Part shown: positions 47,552 to 58,420 of the stretch, in pieces
Position numbering within the stretch: the stretch's first letter is position 1
How the letters are laid out: each line of letters starts with the position of its first letter
Assembly: GCF_024139115.2 (NCBI RefSeq)
Contig: NW_026943162.1
Location: 124,001 to 188,000 of the forward strand
DNA length: 64,000 bases
Reading direction: 5' to 3'
Source: Armigeres subalbatus
Lineage: Eukaryota; Arthropoda; Insecta; Diptera; Culicidae
The notes under the pieces: model-generated
Seen by the model: only the letters and a program-made list of their open reading frames with translations
Told to the model about the DNA's origin: nothing
Databases searched by the model: none
Translations under genes and position numbers: made by a program

Positions 47552-49286
47552 AAATTCCATTCCATTCCAGATTTAACAGAAGTTCCATGAAGACTACTAG
47601 TACAACAAAGTTGTGTTGAAAGGGTCAATAGATCCCCGGAAATATAAAGCGTCAGCACTGATTTTCGCAGAAAATGGTCATGTTGAGGATCGAAATCGCG
47701 ATTTGTTAACTACATTGATGAAATAGTTGCCTCCAGCAAAAAAAAAATGGTCAGAACTTTCAATCAATGAATGTTATTAGTTTGGTGTTGAAATGACTGG
47801 AAGGCACGTTTCAGTTGGAAATAGATAAAAATCTTTCCATTTGTATAAAGAATTGTGAAAAATGTTGCATCGAATCATACTTGTTTGGTATCCTGGCTAA
47901 TTAATAATCACTACTAAGTAAAACAAATTTAGGTATCTGTGCATTAGAGGATAGTGTAACAATATGCCTTAACAACGCCTTTGTCTATAGTTTTAGAATT
48001 GTTGGGATTGTCACAATTAGCTTATCCCTTATCAAAGTTGCTAAAACCTAAATATTGATAATATTCACATTGAAAACAAATGGCGATGCCTTTGTTGCCG
48101 AAAACTCATTGAGACAAAACGTTCGCATTTTCAGTGAACAACACACCATCGCGTCCGCTTTTTTCTTTTGGTATTGACCCTGCTTTGTCAAATTGCTAGT
48201 GCTTTACCCGAATGTGTGAAATTGAGCCATGCCTACAAGTCTATTTTCACCGAACATATACTTTTAGGTCTGGGTTTTATTTTTTCCTAAAATCCTTTTT
48301 ATTTGTCATGTTGAGTCAGTATTGAATAACGAAAGGCGTTTGCCTTAGGGGTTAGGAGACGTCTCTGCATTACTACCCGTGCATGAATTTTCGAGGAATA
48401 AATTGATTCGAAATTATCCACCCTCCACTCTATTTTTTTTTTTTTTGTGATTGTACCTCACTTTTACTTTAGCAATCTATTACCAAACATGCAAAGGTAG
48501 ATCGTCTTACTCTTGAGTTGCAAACAAAATTATGCAATTGTAAAATCCCCAAAAGTCCTTAACCTAGAACATGCTAAAATTTGCAGCAATGCCGGCGGCA
48601 AATCACGAAGAGGAGATAACGATTTTTATCACCCATCGTCGTCAACCAACAACGGAACGTTTTCAGAACTACACTTGACACGCCTACCAACACAAGTGCA
48701 GTTGAATGAAAATGAGTTTTTTTCTTCCGATTCGTGCTGATTATTGTTTGCTTGTTTTTTTTATTACTATTTTCTTGTTACATACACATCTACTATACTA
48801 CCGTTGATGGTTCAGCGATCATCAGCCTTTGCTGTCGTTACGAGGTGTTGAGCTACGATACAATATTCGAGAATGTTGGCCTACAGACGAATGGAAAATC
48901 GATACAACGTGTAAATGGGGTGGTTTGAAGAAAACCTTCACGTTAGAGTAGCTAAATGGAAATTTCTTAGAATATATACATCAATTTGCCTTACACCTTG
49001 CATTTCTGGCTTTACTGGGCGCCAAGGTACACCAAACGTCGTATGTCAACTTCAAGGCCATGCGTTTGATAGAAGGCTCGGAAAACAATAATGTAAATAA
49101 CATACTGATATGATTTTTTTCTAATTCATCTAGATAAACCTACGAATAAAAATATTTCAAAATAGCAAACGCAAAATTTGGAATATTTACTCGCTAATAA
49201 ACTACGGAAATCAACACCGAAACTATTCGTGAAGATTCGTGTTCCATTGAGATAGATATTAGATAACTTAAACGGCTATGAAATAT
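47552..49286. other. AT-rich non-coding DNA
   Basis: No gene recognised; the short open frames at 48513-48928 lack domains. A poly-T run lies at 48431-48445. Confidence 0.45.
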
Positions 49287-49461
49287 GTCTAGAACAATTT
49301 CACAGAACACTGTACGATGATTAAATGAACTTTTATACAGTTTTCGGTTGCACCGATCAATAAATCCAAAAGTATACAACCTTGCTCCTAATTAATCAGC
49401 CGAAAGCTAAGTAAAGGTTCATTTAATCATCGATAGTGTTCTGTAAATTGTTCTGTAACAT
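49287..49461. mobile_element. Fold-back MITE, about 62-bp arms
   Basis: AGAACAATTTCACAGAACAC..GATGATTAAATGAAC (49291-49333) is inverted as GTTCATTTAATCATCGATAG..AGAACAATTTACAGAACA-complement (49415-49458). CAGTTTTCGGTTG pairs with CAGCCGAAAGCTAAG toward the centre. The loop is about 50 bp. Confidence 0.7.
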
Positions 49462-49593
49462 ACCAACTGCCTTTTTAATTCTGAGCTCTATCGAGCAGTC
49501 AGAATCAATTTCCAGATCGAAGTGAGGAGTGCATTTTCATATATTTTGGCTGAAATCCCCATACAAACTTTAAATCAAATGCGCTAGCCATTC

Positions 49594-49871
49594 TCTTCTT
49601 CTTTCATTGGCATTACATCCCCCATGGGACATTGCCGCCTCGCAGCTTAGTGTTCATTTAGCACTTCCACAGTTATTAACTACGAAGTTTCTAAGCCATG
49701 TTACATTTCTGCATTCGTATATCATGAGGCTAACACGATGATACTTTTATGCCCAGGGAAGTCGAGACAATTTCAATCTGAAAATTGTCTAGACTGGACC
49801 GAATCGAACCCTGCCACCCTCAGCATGGTCTTGCTTGTAGTCGCACATCTTACGCACGGCTAAGGAGGCCC
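49594..49871 (-). mobile_element. Feilai-type SINE
   Basis: Minus-strand copy with TTCATTGGCATTACATCCCC, CACAGTTATTAACTACGAAG, TATCATGAGGCTAACACGAT, CCAGGGAAGTCGAGACAATT, CGAATCGAACCCTGCCACCC (B box) and CACGGCTAAGGAGGCCCC. The tail at 49594 is short (CTCTTCTTC). Confidence 0.9.
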
Positions 49872-50119
49872 CTTATGCAGCAAGCGATTAAGCCGAAATT
49901 TAGATTGATTTCTCACTCAAAGAGACACAATCCTGGGGTGCCCGTGAATTCGACAAAAATTTGTCCCTATACTAAGCTGGGCCAGTCTAATGTATAGTAA
50001 ATTAAAAAAATCAAAAATGAAAAAAACAGGTAATTTGTTCAAATTGTATGAATTTAGAAATATGATAAAGCATGATTTGAACAAATCAAACTTATCATAA
50101 ATCCAACATATTGTATAAA

Positions 50120-50570
50120 TATGCGGTCGCGCTGCAACAAGGGACCCACCAGAACGTAGAACGCTATGAACGGAAACGACTGCAGAAGACTCGGTTCATT
50201 CAGGAGAAGAAACGACGCGACGCCTGGAAGATGTGGAGTGCGAAGAGATGGAGTAGCTGTGCCGTTCTCAAGAAACACGCAAGTTCAATCAGAAGCTCAA
50301 CGCATCCCGAAAAGGCTTTGTGGCGCGAGCTGAGATATGCAGGGATAAGGATAGGAGCATCTTGACGGACAAACGTTTGTTGATTGAGAGGTGGAAGCAA
50401 CACTTTGAGGAACACATAAATTGTGCTTGGAGCACAGGCAGTGAGAATCAAGGCAGCGGAGGAGATAACTACATCAGTTCAACGGACGATGAAAACCAAC
50501 CGACCACCAGTTCTTGATTTGCCCAACTAACTGAAATCAACAGATGTCGTTAGTGTTTGAACGACAATTA
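50120..50570 (+). pseudogene. LINE fragment: endonuclease-RT linker, second copy
   Basis: It matches 35430-35830 in order: GCGGTCGCGCTGCAACAAGG, GAGAAGAAACGACGCGACGC, GCCGTTCTCAAGAAACACGC, AGCTCAACGCATCCCGAAAA, GAGGTGGAAGCAACACTTTG and TCAACGGACGATGAAAACCA. Stops and frameshifts break the basic linker. It is truncated at both ends and lies just upstream of the pogo relic. Confidence 0.78.
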
Positions 50571-50599
50571 ACTTGATGAGTAAATGTTGAATGTGTTAT

Positions 50600-51098
50600 G
50601 TCTTTTTGTCTGTGGTATCACGCTATTATCGATCCCGCCACACAGCAGTCATAAGACGCAACCTTTGGATCGTTATTTTTTCAAAGTATTGAAGGACTAC
50701 TTTACGGTAGCGTGCATCAACTGGTTGACAAACAACGATGGTAGGGTCATAAGTCATAAGGTCAGCAGTATCAAGTTGCCGAACTGTTTGGAATTGATTC
50801 CGGAAAATGTGCAAAGGCCGAGAACGCTATCTAAGGATTCAGGACATGCGGAATCGAACCGCTCAATTCGGATGTGCTTACTGACGATAATTTAATGCCG
50901 TCCAATACCACAGATATCAATATCGATTTGAATCAGCAATGCACTATTGTCGAAGATACAGCAAAAGCGAATTTCGCTACACTCGTGCAATCATTTACAC
51001 CACGTGTTTACGGTGCTCCAACAGGGTACAAAGCATCCGTTTCGACTCCCAACAAACTAAGTGATGGAGGTGATAATGAAAAAAAACGCAGGTTATAA
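50600..51098 (+). pseudogene. pogo-like DDE transposase, C-terminal relic
   Basis: Two frames together give the C-terminal part of a pogo/Tigger-type (DDE_1) transposase, the enzyme that cuts and pastes TA-targeting DNA transposons. The first frame (50584 phase) reads LLSIPPHSSHKTQPLDRYFF (about 50630-50690), matching the family block that carries the last catalytic Asp. After a frameshift, the other phase reads YQVAELFG, KAENAI, a stop, GFRTCGIEPLNSDVLTDDNLMP (about 50770-50900). The DNA-binding domain and the first catalytic residues are absent. It is a dead fragment with no terminal repeats seen next to it. Confidence 0.8.
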
Positions 51099-51099
51099 A

Positions 51100-52369
51100 T
51101 AAGTCAGCTAAAATGTCTTCAGCTGAAATACGTCCGCTACCCAAAACCGACACTGCGGGTAGAACCGACACCACTTCAAATCTCTGATTTCAATGAGAGA
51201 ATTTTGATACATCCATATAAACTTTCGATTACTTATATTTCTAAAAACTTTGTTACAAGTGAAGACGCGTAATAGTCAAAATAAACAGCATTGATCACCA
51301 TTGAGGAGTTGAGTTATCTAAAATTTTAGTATCGGTTTATGAGCTTTTTCGAAAATAATTTGAAGATATTCAGTATTTAATCCGTTTCTGATCCATATAA
51401 TTGAACATCATTTTATGTATGCTGTGGGGGCAACATTTACTTTCCCATTTACTTATAACATTATTATGTTATCAATAAGGGTAAATTCGGCACCTGCCTT
51501 TAAATCAAGGAACACCTTTGTTTTATTAGACTCGTCCTTCGCATAATGTAATTCAAGTATTGGAAAAACGAGGTTATAGGCGCCGGAGAACATAGCTAAA
51601 TCAAATATTGATTACATAACCATATCATCATTGGGCGTGACAATAGGTCTAGGTGGTCATATTCAGACATCAAGGATAATCTGCAGGTCGGATAACAAAA
51701 GCGTTCAAAAAGAACCATATTTTCAATGTTTTACCTCCTAGATATATTCAATCCGTTCTCTACTGTAGTTCTTTCGTGGTCCATTTTTATCCCTGAGAAA
51801 CTAATAATTTTCATTTCTTAACATTACTGGATCATACGCATTTTATTTTAAATATTGCTGTTTAAATTGAAACTTAAGAAAATACGATATATGCGGAGAT
51901 GGTTATAAATATGTATTTACAATTTTGTTCAACCATCGTTCAAGAGTGACCCCTAAACATGAATTTCAAGGATGAATATCAAAAAAATTGTCGTTAAACT
52001 TTTTTAATTATGTTGCAACATCATTTGAAGTTGTTTTAATGTTCGATTCCATCCTGACTTGATATGTCGGTTTTCACGCTCATAGCAGACAAACATACAT
52101 AACACATTTAACATGGACTTATCGAATTTATCGTCGTACACCATTAACGACATCTGTTAATTTCATTAAGTTGGTCAAATCTCGTACCAGCTGGCGGTAG
52201 TGAGCAAACGACATATTCGAGCAAATCCGAGACGCTCCACACGAGTGATCGATTTGCCAACCAACGAATTGTTTTGTCGAATTTTTTTTTTGTCGAGAAT
52301 TTTTCGGAGTTTCCACTAAACAGAATTTTTTTGATTTTTCTTTTCGGAATTTCTTTGGATTTCTTTCGG
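51100..52369. other. AT-rich non-coding DNA
   Basis: No gene or repeat family recognised. TTTTTTTGTCGAGAATTTTTC and TCGGAATTTC words near 52280-52365 lead into the following minisatellite. Confidence 0.45.
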
Positions 52370-53000
52370 TGGAAAGTCATTTGACCGAAAACCAATCGAA
52401 AGCCGAAAGCAATCTTGCCAAATTCCATTTGTTCGATACGGTTATTTTGTGGAAAACGGTTTGACGGTACGATCAAATTGGTCATTTGGCTGAAAAAATC
52501 ATATGCTCTAACATGTCGTTTGGTCGAATAGGCCTTGTCGGCCATATATAGGCCATTTGGCCGAAAATGTAGTTTAGCAGGAAGGGCAATTTAGCCGAAA
52601 ATGTGATTCGGCAGATCGGATTATATGGCAAAAAACGTCGACCCGTTCGGCCAAAAGACATTTTTGAACAAATGAGTTGTCGGAGTAAACGTCTTTTTCG
52701 GCCAAATTATCAGTTCGGCCGTATGATTTTCACCCGTACGTCAATTTTTGGCCAAACCGTTTCCGACCTTATGTCATCTCGTCCGGCCAAGCAGCATTTT
52801 CGGTCAAACGATTTTTTTTTGGCAGCTCGGGCAAACAACACTTTCGGCCATATGTTCATTTTGGCCAAATAACCCTTTTATGCCAAACGACCATCTAGGC
52901 CTTTTTAGCTAAAACCTATTCGATTAGACGACTTTTCAACCAAATGACCTGTTCGGCCGAACGACATTATCGGCCTTATGTCTATTCCGGCCAAATGCCA
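52370..53000. repeat. Degenerate TTTGGCCGAAAATG / CATTTTCGGCCAAA minisatellite
   Basis: Some twenty loosely spaced words such as CATTTGGCCGAAAATG, GTTCGGCCAAAAGA, TTTCGGCCATATG and TGTTCGGCCGAACGAC, in both orientations, about every 20-35 bases. The GGCC core is itself a palindrome, so the array is locally self-complementary. Similar words occur at 1375-1520 and 2003-2372. No coding function is suggested by the short open frame at 52603-52872. Confidence 0.8.
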
Positions 53001-55094
53001 GGCGAGTTTCAGATTAATGACATATTCGATCAACAACAAACGGTCCTTCCCCGTCAAAAATTTGATTTCAACGTGAAATTCTGTGTATTTCAACAGAAAA
53101 TAATGCTAAGTGTTGAGTATTCAGTCTTTGCGACCTCTGGTCAAAGACGGTGATCCTGTCTTCTTTTTTTTCAAAATTCTACAAAAATATATTCCAAATT
53201 TTTAAGAAAATTTACTCAGAATGTCATCGCTAGTATTTTCGAGATATCGAAGGAAATTCTTCGGAATTTCCAATGAAAGTTCTTAGTTTTACGAAAAAAA
53301 ATTTCGATTTTTCAACGAAAAATTGTATTTTTTTGATGGATCCTGTACACCTCCGGTGCTGCAAAGGGCCGACTTGAAAGATCCCCATCCTGAGCGTTGC
53401 CCGGCTATCGCTTTAATCTGTCGCCAGGATAGATTTCGGTCGACTTCTTTTATTTCTTTATTGAGGCTTCGCCGCCATGAGCCTCTGGGTCTGCCTCTGC
53501 TGCGATGTCCCGCTGGGTTTCAGTCTAATGCTTGTGTACAGATTTCGTTTCCGCCCCTACGTAGAGTGTGGCCGACCCAGCCCCACTTCCGATCCCGAAT
53601 TTCTGTTGCTATCGGCCTCTGGTGACAACGACGATGGAGCTCGTTGTTTGAAATTCAGTTGTGCAACACCAGGCCCGAATTATATACCGCAGGCATCTGT
53701 TAATGAACACCTACAGCCGTTGAGTGTTCTCCACTGATACACACCATGTTTCGCTAGCGTATAACAGCACAGATTTCACGTTAGAGTTGAAAATTCGTAT
53801 TTTGGTGCGTTCACTGCCTGTTTTTCCAGATATTTCTTAAACTCGCAAAGGCAGCCCTTGCTTTCTTGATCCGTGCGCCTATGTCGATCTTGGTACCGCT
53901 GTCTGACGCCATTTGGCTACCAAGATATTGGAAGCTTTCAATATTCTCCACTGGTTGCCCGGCTACTGTGAAACTTGAAGGAGTCACCGTGTTTACATCC
54001 AATGATTTGGATTTGTTGACGTTGATGACTAAACCTGCCGAAGACGACCTGATGACTAAACCTGCGCTCGGCAAGGTCGTTGAGCTTACTTTGCATATCA
54101 GAGCGCCGTTGCGCGAGGAGTGCAACGTCATCAGCCAATTCGAAGTCGTTTAGGTGCTCCATGGTTATAGGCTGCCATAACAGCCCGCGGTTTGGTTCAC
54201 GGTCAATCGCATCTACCAGAATTCCGTCGATTACGATGAGGAACAATAACGGTGATAGAATACATCCTTGCCTCACACCAGCTACGACCCGGATAGGGTC
54301 GGACAGGACCCCATTGTGCAGCACTCTACACGAAAAGGCCTCGTGCAGTCCTTTGAGCATCTCGGCTGATATGCGATCGACCCTGGGGCTTTATTCGATT
54401 TCATGCTTTGGATGGCTGTTTGAATCTCTAGCAGTGATGGAGCTTCGGTATTGACGCGTGTTATACGTCGGATCCTAGGCAGATCATGCCGAGGTGGTGA
54501 TGGCCTGGCTGGCACTTGAAAAAGTTGTTCGAATTGCTCGAACCAGTGTTTCAGCTGGTCAGTTGGGTCGGTCAATAACTGATCATTCGCGTCTTTCACA
54601 GACTTCGTTGCATTCATCTTCGCCCCGCTTAAGCGTCGTGAGTTATCGTAGAGGAGGCGAGTGTCCCCAGTTGCGGCGGCTCTCTCTCCTTCGCCGGCCA
54701 GAGAGTCTGCCCACGCTCGCTTGTCCCGTCGACATGAGCGTTTTACTTCCCTCTCAAGAGCCGTGTATCGTTGACGAGGTAAGACTTTGACTCCTCTGGT
54801 TTTTGATCGCTCTATCGCGGCTTTTTCTTCTCTTCGCTCCTCTATCTTCCTCCAGGTCTCATCGGTGATCCATTATTTTCTCTGGGTGCGCAGTTCGCCC
54901 AAATTGTTCTCGCTGTTGGCGATAAAGGCATTCTTGATGGCGGTCCATTGGTCTTCCACGCTGCCACCTTCCGGAATATCTGCCGCACGCGTCTCCAGTT
55001 CTTCAACGAAGGACCGTTTCACCGTGGCATCTTCCAGTCGGCGTGTGTTGAATCGTCTTCCAACTCTTTCCTCCTGCCGACGAATTCGCGCAAT

Positions 55095-55535
55095 CTTCTT
55101 CTTCTTATGGGCATTACATCCCCACACTGGGACAGAGCCGCCTCGCAGCTTAGTGTTCATTAAGCACCCAGTCAACACAAAATCACATATGCTAGCGAAT
55201 AAGTGTACATGGTGGAGGCAATATAGGCGCATTCCTCCATTTGACTGCGTGCAAAATGTGCGTATATGGCCTCCACTTTGTACACTTATTCCCTATGATA
55301 TACGATCTTGTGTTTGCTGGGCACTTCCACAGTTATTAACTGCGAGGTTCCTAAGCCAAGTTACTATTTTTGCATTCGTATATCATGAGGCTAACACGAT
55401 GATACTTTGATGCCCAGGGAAGTCGAGACAACTTCCAATCCGAAAATTGTCTGGGCCAGCACCGGGAATCGAACCCAGCCACCCTCAGCATGGTCTTGCT
55501 TTGTAGCCGCGCGTCTTACCGCACGGCTGAGGAGC
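55095..55535 (-). mobile_element. Feilai-type SINE inside the fourth LINE
   Basis: Minus-strand copy with CTTCTTCTTCTTATGGGCAT tail, CCACACTGGGACAGAGCCGC, GAGGCTAACACGATGATACT, GGGAATCGAACCCAGCCACC (B box) and CGCACGGCTGAGGAG. It splits the LINE codons between EIRLRIA and ARIRRQEE. ATTGCG on both sides (reading minus) is a plausible short target duplication. It is itself interrupted at 55178-55320. Confidence 0.9.
55178..55320. mobile_element. 143-bp MITE inside the Feilai copy
   Basis: Ends CCAGTCAACACAAAATC and, reversed, CCAGCAAACACAAGATC. The interior GAATAAGTGTACA and TGTACACTTATTCC, with GGTGGAGGC and GCCTCCAC, continue the pairing, so the whole element is one hairpin. GCAC lies on both sides (55174-55177 and 55321-55324). 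Removal restores the SINE body TAAGCACTTCCACAGTTATT. Confidence 0.88.
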
Positions 55536-56142
55536 TCAACCCCCACCCCCCGCAATGCGCAGGCGTATTTCGCCGATGAGGAGGTAATGATCAGACGCGA
55601 TATCGGCACTACGTTTATTCCGTACATCAAGAAGTCTCCGTTTCCATTTTCGGCTGATGCAGATGTGGTCGATTTGATTTGAAAGCCGTCACGGGAGACC
55701 CACGTGACCTCGTGAACCGGTCGATGCGGGAAGAGCGATCCTCCGATCACCATGTCGTTATTACCACAAAATTCTGCGAACAGCTCTCCGTTTTCGCTCA
55801 TTTCTCCGAGACCATGGCGTCCCATAATGCGCTCATGGTTCGAGTTGTCGGATCCGATCTTCGCATTGAAGTCGCCCAAACAGATCTTGATATCACCCTT
55901 CGGAATTCTATCTACGACGGCATTGAGTTGACTGTAGAAGTTCTCTTTGTCTTGCAGATCGGCAGCATCGGTTGGCGCATAACATTGGATTATAGTAAGG
56001 TTTCGGATCCGTGTTCTAAATCTGGCAACGATTATCCTTTCACTTATAGGTTCCCACTTCATAAGCGCAGAAAGTGCCTGAGCGCTTAGTAGGAAGCCAA
56101 CTCCGCGATGCCGGGGAGCGTGTTCACCTCGAAAGCCAGAGT

Positions 56143-56366
56143 ACCGTCGTGCGGGGCTTCTTTTGACTCCGGGGGCTACTTTTGATTTTTGATTTTCTAA
56201 AAATACTAAAAGAAAAAAAATCCAAATTTGAAACAAAATCCAACTACTTAATCAACAAGACACCCGACTGGTGATAATGGCAATTTGAGAGTAATTAACG
56301 CCGTAATTCATGTTTCAAAATGTCCAAAGTAGCCCCTGATTTTTCAAAAGAAGCCCCGCACGACGG
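56143..56366. mobile_element. 224-bp TA-flanked MITE inside the fourth LINE
   Basis: Perfect 23-bp terminal inverted repeats begin CCGTCGTGCGGGGCTTCTTT on each strand. Subterminal GGGGGCTACTTTTGA and TCCAAAGTAGCCCC extend the symmetry. TA on both sides (56141-56142 and 56367-56368) fits Tc1/mariner-type targeting. Excision in silico rejoins LLY with SGFRGEHAP of the LINE. Confidence 0.9.
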
Positions 56367-56696
56367 TATAGCAGAACTTGTCCCGACGGCGTTCTATGTT
56401 CTCCAAAATTTGGCCAACGGACTTCACTCAGTCCCAGGATCTCAAGCTTCATGCGGCATGCCCCATTGGCAAGTTGTGCCAATTTACCCTGCTGGGCTAG
56501 GGTTAAAACGTTCCATGTTCCTATTCGTGTCCGTTGTTTCGCGCCAAGAGTCGTCGCCGTAAAATCAGTCCGTATTCTTTCATTATCGGATTCTCGAACA
56601 AATTTATGTTTCGGGAACAATAGGTTGTTGGCCCAAGGTTCCCTATCCACCGGGATGGGGCTGCCATCTTAGGTATAGCTTCCGGGGAATAGCATT

Positions 56697-57216
56697 TCAC
56701 ATTCAGCCGCTGGATGCCAGAACAGATGCCAGAAAATTGTATGGAATTCTAAAAAATGTGTTTGGATTGTCACACTTCAGGAAACCCCCTACCCTCTCTA
56801 AGCGTTACGTAATTTACGGATGTTCTCTAAACACAAGGATTTTTCAGCGCCATTTGGTGTTACCTGGGTGCTGCGGTTAGAGCCGCTTTTCTGCTCTCAA
56901 GCGAGTAGAGGGATATTTTGAAATCAATCCCATAAGCAAAATTATTTTGCAGTTTCTTGGCTGTCAAACATTTCCCGCTCTTCGAATTTCTATTTCCATG
57001 CTGCATGAAGGCGCACAAATGCGCAAGACTCTACATGACTTTACGATGGTTTACATACATTCCTGCTCCAATCAGCTGTTGAATTTCGGAAAATTTCGTA
57101 ACGAGTGCTATTTAATTGCATTCCTACTAATATTCAACTCGAAATATAATGTGAAAATATTTGTTACAAAGAACACAAAACTCAATCTAAATTTATTTTT
57201 ATTTTTTCCACAAATA
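56697..57216. other. Non-coding; carries a GCGTTACGTAATTTACGG repeat fragment
   Basis: No gene. CTAAGCGTTACGTAATTTAC at 56798-56817 matches the right end of the repeat at 57690-58135. The open frame at 56947-57222 shows no domain. Confidence 0.4.
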
Positions 57217-57483
57217 CAGTAGCCGTTCGATAACTGCAAAATGTTTACTTTTCAGTTAACGAATGCCGTTCGATAACTGCAACGCATTCTAGACGTCAAA
57301 CGGTTGTCAATCGACGTCAGATGCAATAAAAGTGCATCTATATGTGCAGCGCAATGCAGCTGTCATTGAGTTTGACACCAGTTTGAAGTTTAGCGGTCCG
57401 ATAACTGCAAAACTGTTGCAACTATCGAGTTGCAGTTAAAAAGCATTGCAGTTAAATGACTTGCAGTTGTCGAACGTCTACTG
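57217..57483. mobile_element. 267-bp TA-flanked MITE, copy 1
   Basis: Ends CAGTAGCCGTTCGATAACTG and CAGTTGTCGAACGTCTACTG form imperfect inverted repeats of about 24 bp; flanking TA at 57215-57216 and 57484-57485. Several further GTTCGATAACTGCAA words lie inside. It is the same length as copy 2 and nearly identical (roughly a dozen differences by eye). Confidence 0.95.
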
Positions 57484-57689
57484 TAATAACAATACTTCTC
57501 AATATAGGATCTGAAACGAACTTAACCACAATCTTCAATGTTTGGCTCCGGCACAATAGAAAAGTTTGGCTTCAGTTTGACAACCAAATCGATTCTATTC
57601 GCACCATCCAGGGTGTTACTATGAATATAGAACTGGTGTTTTAATCCATACATGGGCCACCGTTGGTGAAATATATATTTTTTCATATA

Positions 57690-58135
57690 AAAAATTACTT
57701 AACGCTGGAAGGAGAGGGAGGGAGTCAGGCGTTATGATTCATACAAACCAATTAAACCTTCCATATGAAAAGCGTTACGAGGGGAGGATGGAGGTCCAAA
57801 ATCTTCAAATTTAGCCTAACTTTATTTGTGAATGAATCCATTCCGGATATTCCGAAGGACCATTTAGTGGCATGAATCACAATGTCAGTGTTGTACTCAG
57901 AATGTACATACGAATGCTTAAAATAAATATCGGTGCTTTGAATTGACATTCAAAAAATGGCCAATTATAAATGTTCTTGATTTCCTTTCCTTAGGGTTCT
58001 TTCACAAAATCCATAACGCTCCCTCTCGTAACTTATGGAAGGTTTATTTTTTGTGTACGCATCGTAACGCTTGGTCTGACTTCGTTAGTTCCCCTAAAGC
58101 GTTACGTAATTTGTGAACAGTCCCTTAGGAAAGCG
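57690..58135. mobile_element. AACGC / GCGTTACGTAATTT repeat (possible MITE)
   Basis: AAAAATTACTTAACGCTGG near the left is inverted as AAAGCGTTACGTAATTTGTG near the right. CCTTCCATATGAAAAGCGTTACGAGGGGAGG and CTCCCTCTCGTAACTTATGGAAGG form an inner inverted pair. Layered inverted repeats suggest an old MITE lying between the two 267-bp copies. Confidence 0.55.
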
Positions 58136-58153
58136 AGAAAGTCACTATCATTA

Positions 58154-58420
58154 CAGTAGCCGTTCGATAACTGCAGAATGTTTACTTTTTAGTTAACGAA
58201 TGCCGTTCAATAACTGCAATGCATTCTAGACGTCAAACGGTTGTCAATCGACGTCAGATGCAATAAAAGTGCATCTAAATGTGCAGCGCAATGCAGCTGT
58301 CATTGAGTCTGACATCAGTTTGAAGTTTAGCGGTCCGATAACTGCAAAACTGTTGCAACTATCGAATTCCAGTTAAAAAGCATTGCAGTTAAATGACTTG
58401 CAGTTATCGAACGTCTACTG
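58154..58420. mobile_element. 267-bp TA-flanked MITE, copy 2
   Basis: Same orientation as copy 1. Ends CAGTAGCCGTTCGATAACTG and CAGTTATCGAACGTCTACTG, with TA flanks at 58152-58153 and 58421-58422. Its right arm is closer to a perfect inverted repeat than that of copy 1, so it better preserves the ancestral end. Confidence 0.95.

Larger units (their letters stand above)
53330..56695 (-). pseudogene. Fourth LINE (APE endonuclease-RT), nested and deleted
   Basis: Minus-strand non-LTR polymerase. In coding order: RIGTWNVLTLAQQGKLAQL (about 56530), LGLSEVRW, then after a MITE ERIIVARFRTRIRNLTIIQCY and KICLGDFNAKIGSDN (about 55860), SDHYLLIGEIRLRIA (55560-55600), then after a Feilai SINE the linker (54873-55100), SNKAPG (about 54395), VRQGCILSPLLF (about 54240-54275), LADDVALL in place of FADD (about 54125), ESFQYLGSQMASD (about 53910), and a C-terminal part (53330-53790) with stops. 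Between ISAEMLK (about 54365) and GLHEAFSCRVLHNG the RT finger and motif A are missing, so an internal deletion removed catalytic sequence. A small in-frame duplication (SAGLVI twice) lies near 54030-54065. The poly-A-like end falls near 53300-53330. Confidence 0.85.

Noticed and set aside
52603..52872. 89-codon ORF in the GGCCGAA array
   Set aside because: Its peptide is just the repeat words translated; the array is degenerate in both orientations.
53323..53737. Plus-strand ORFs of about 90-100 codons
   Set aside because: Antisense to the C-terminal part of the fourth LINE, whose minus-strand translation is recognisable.
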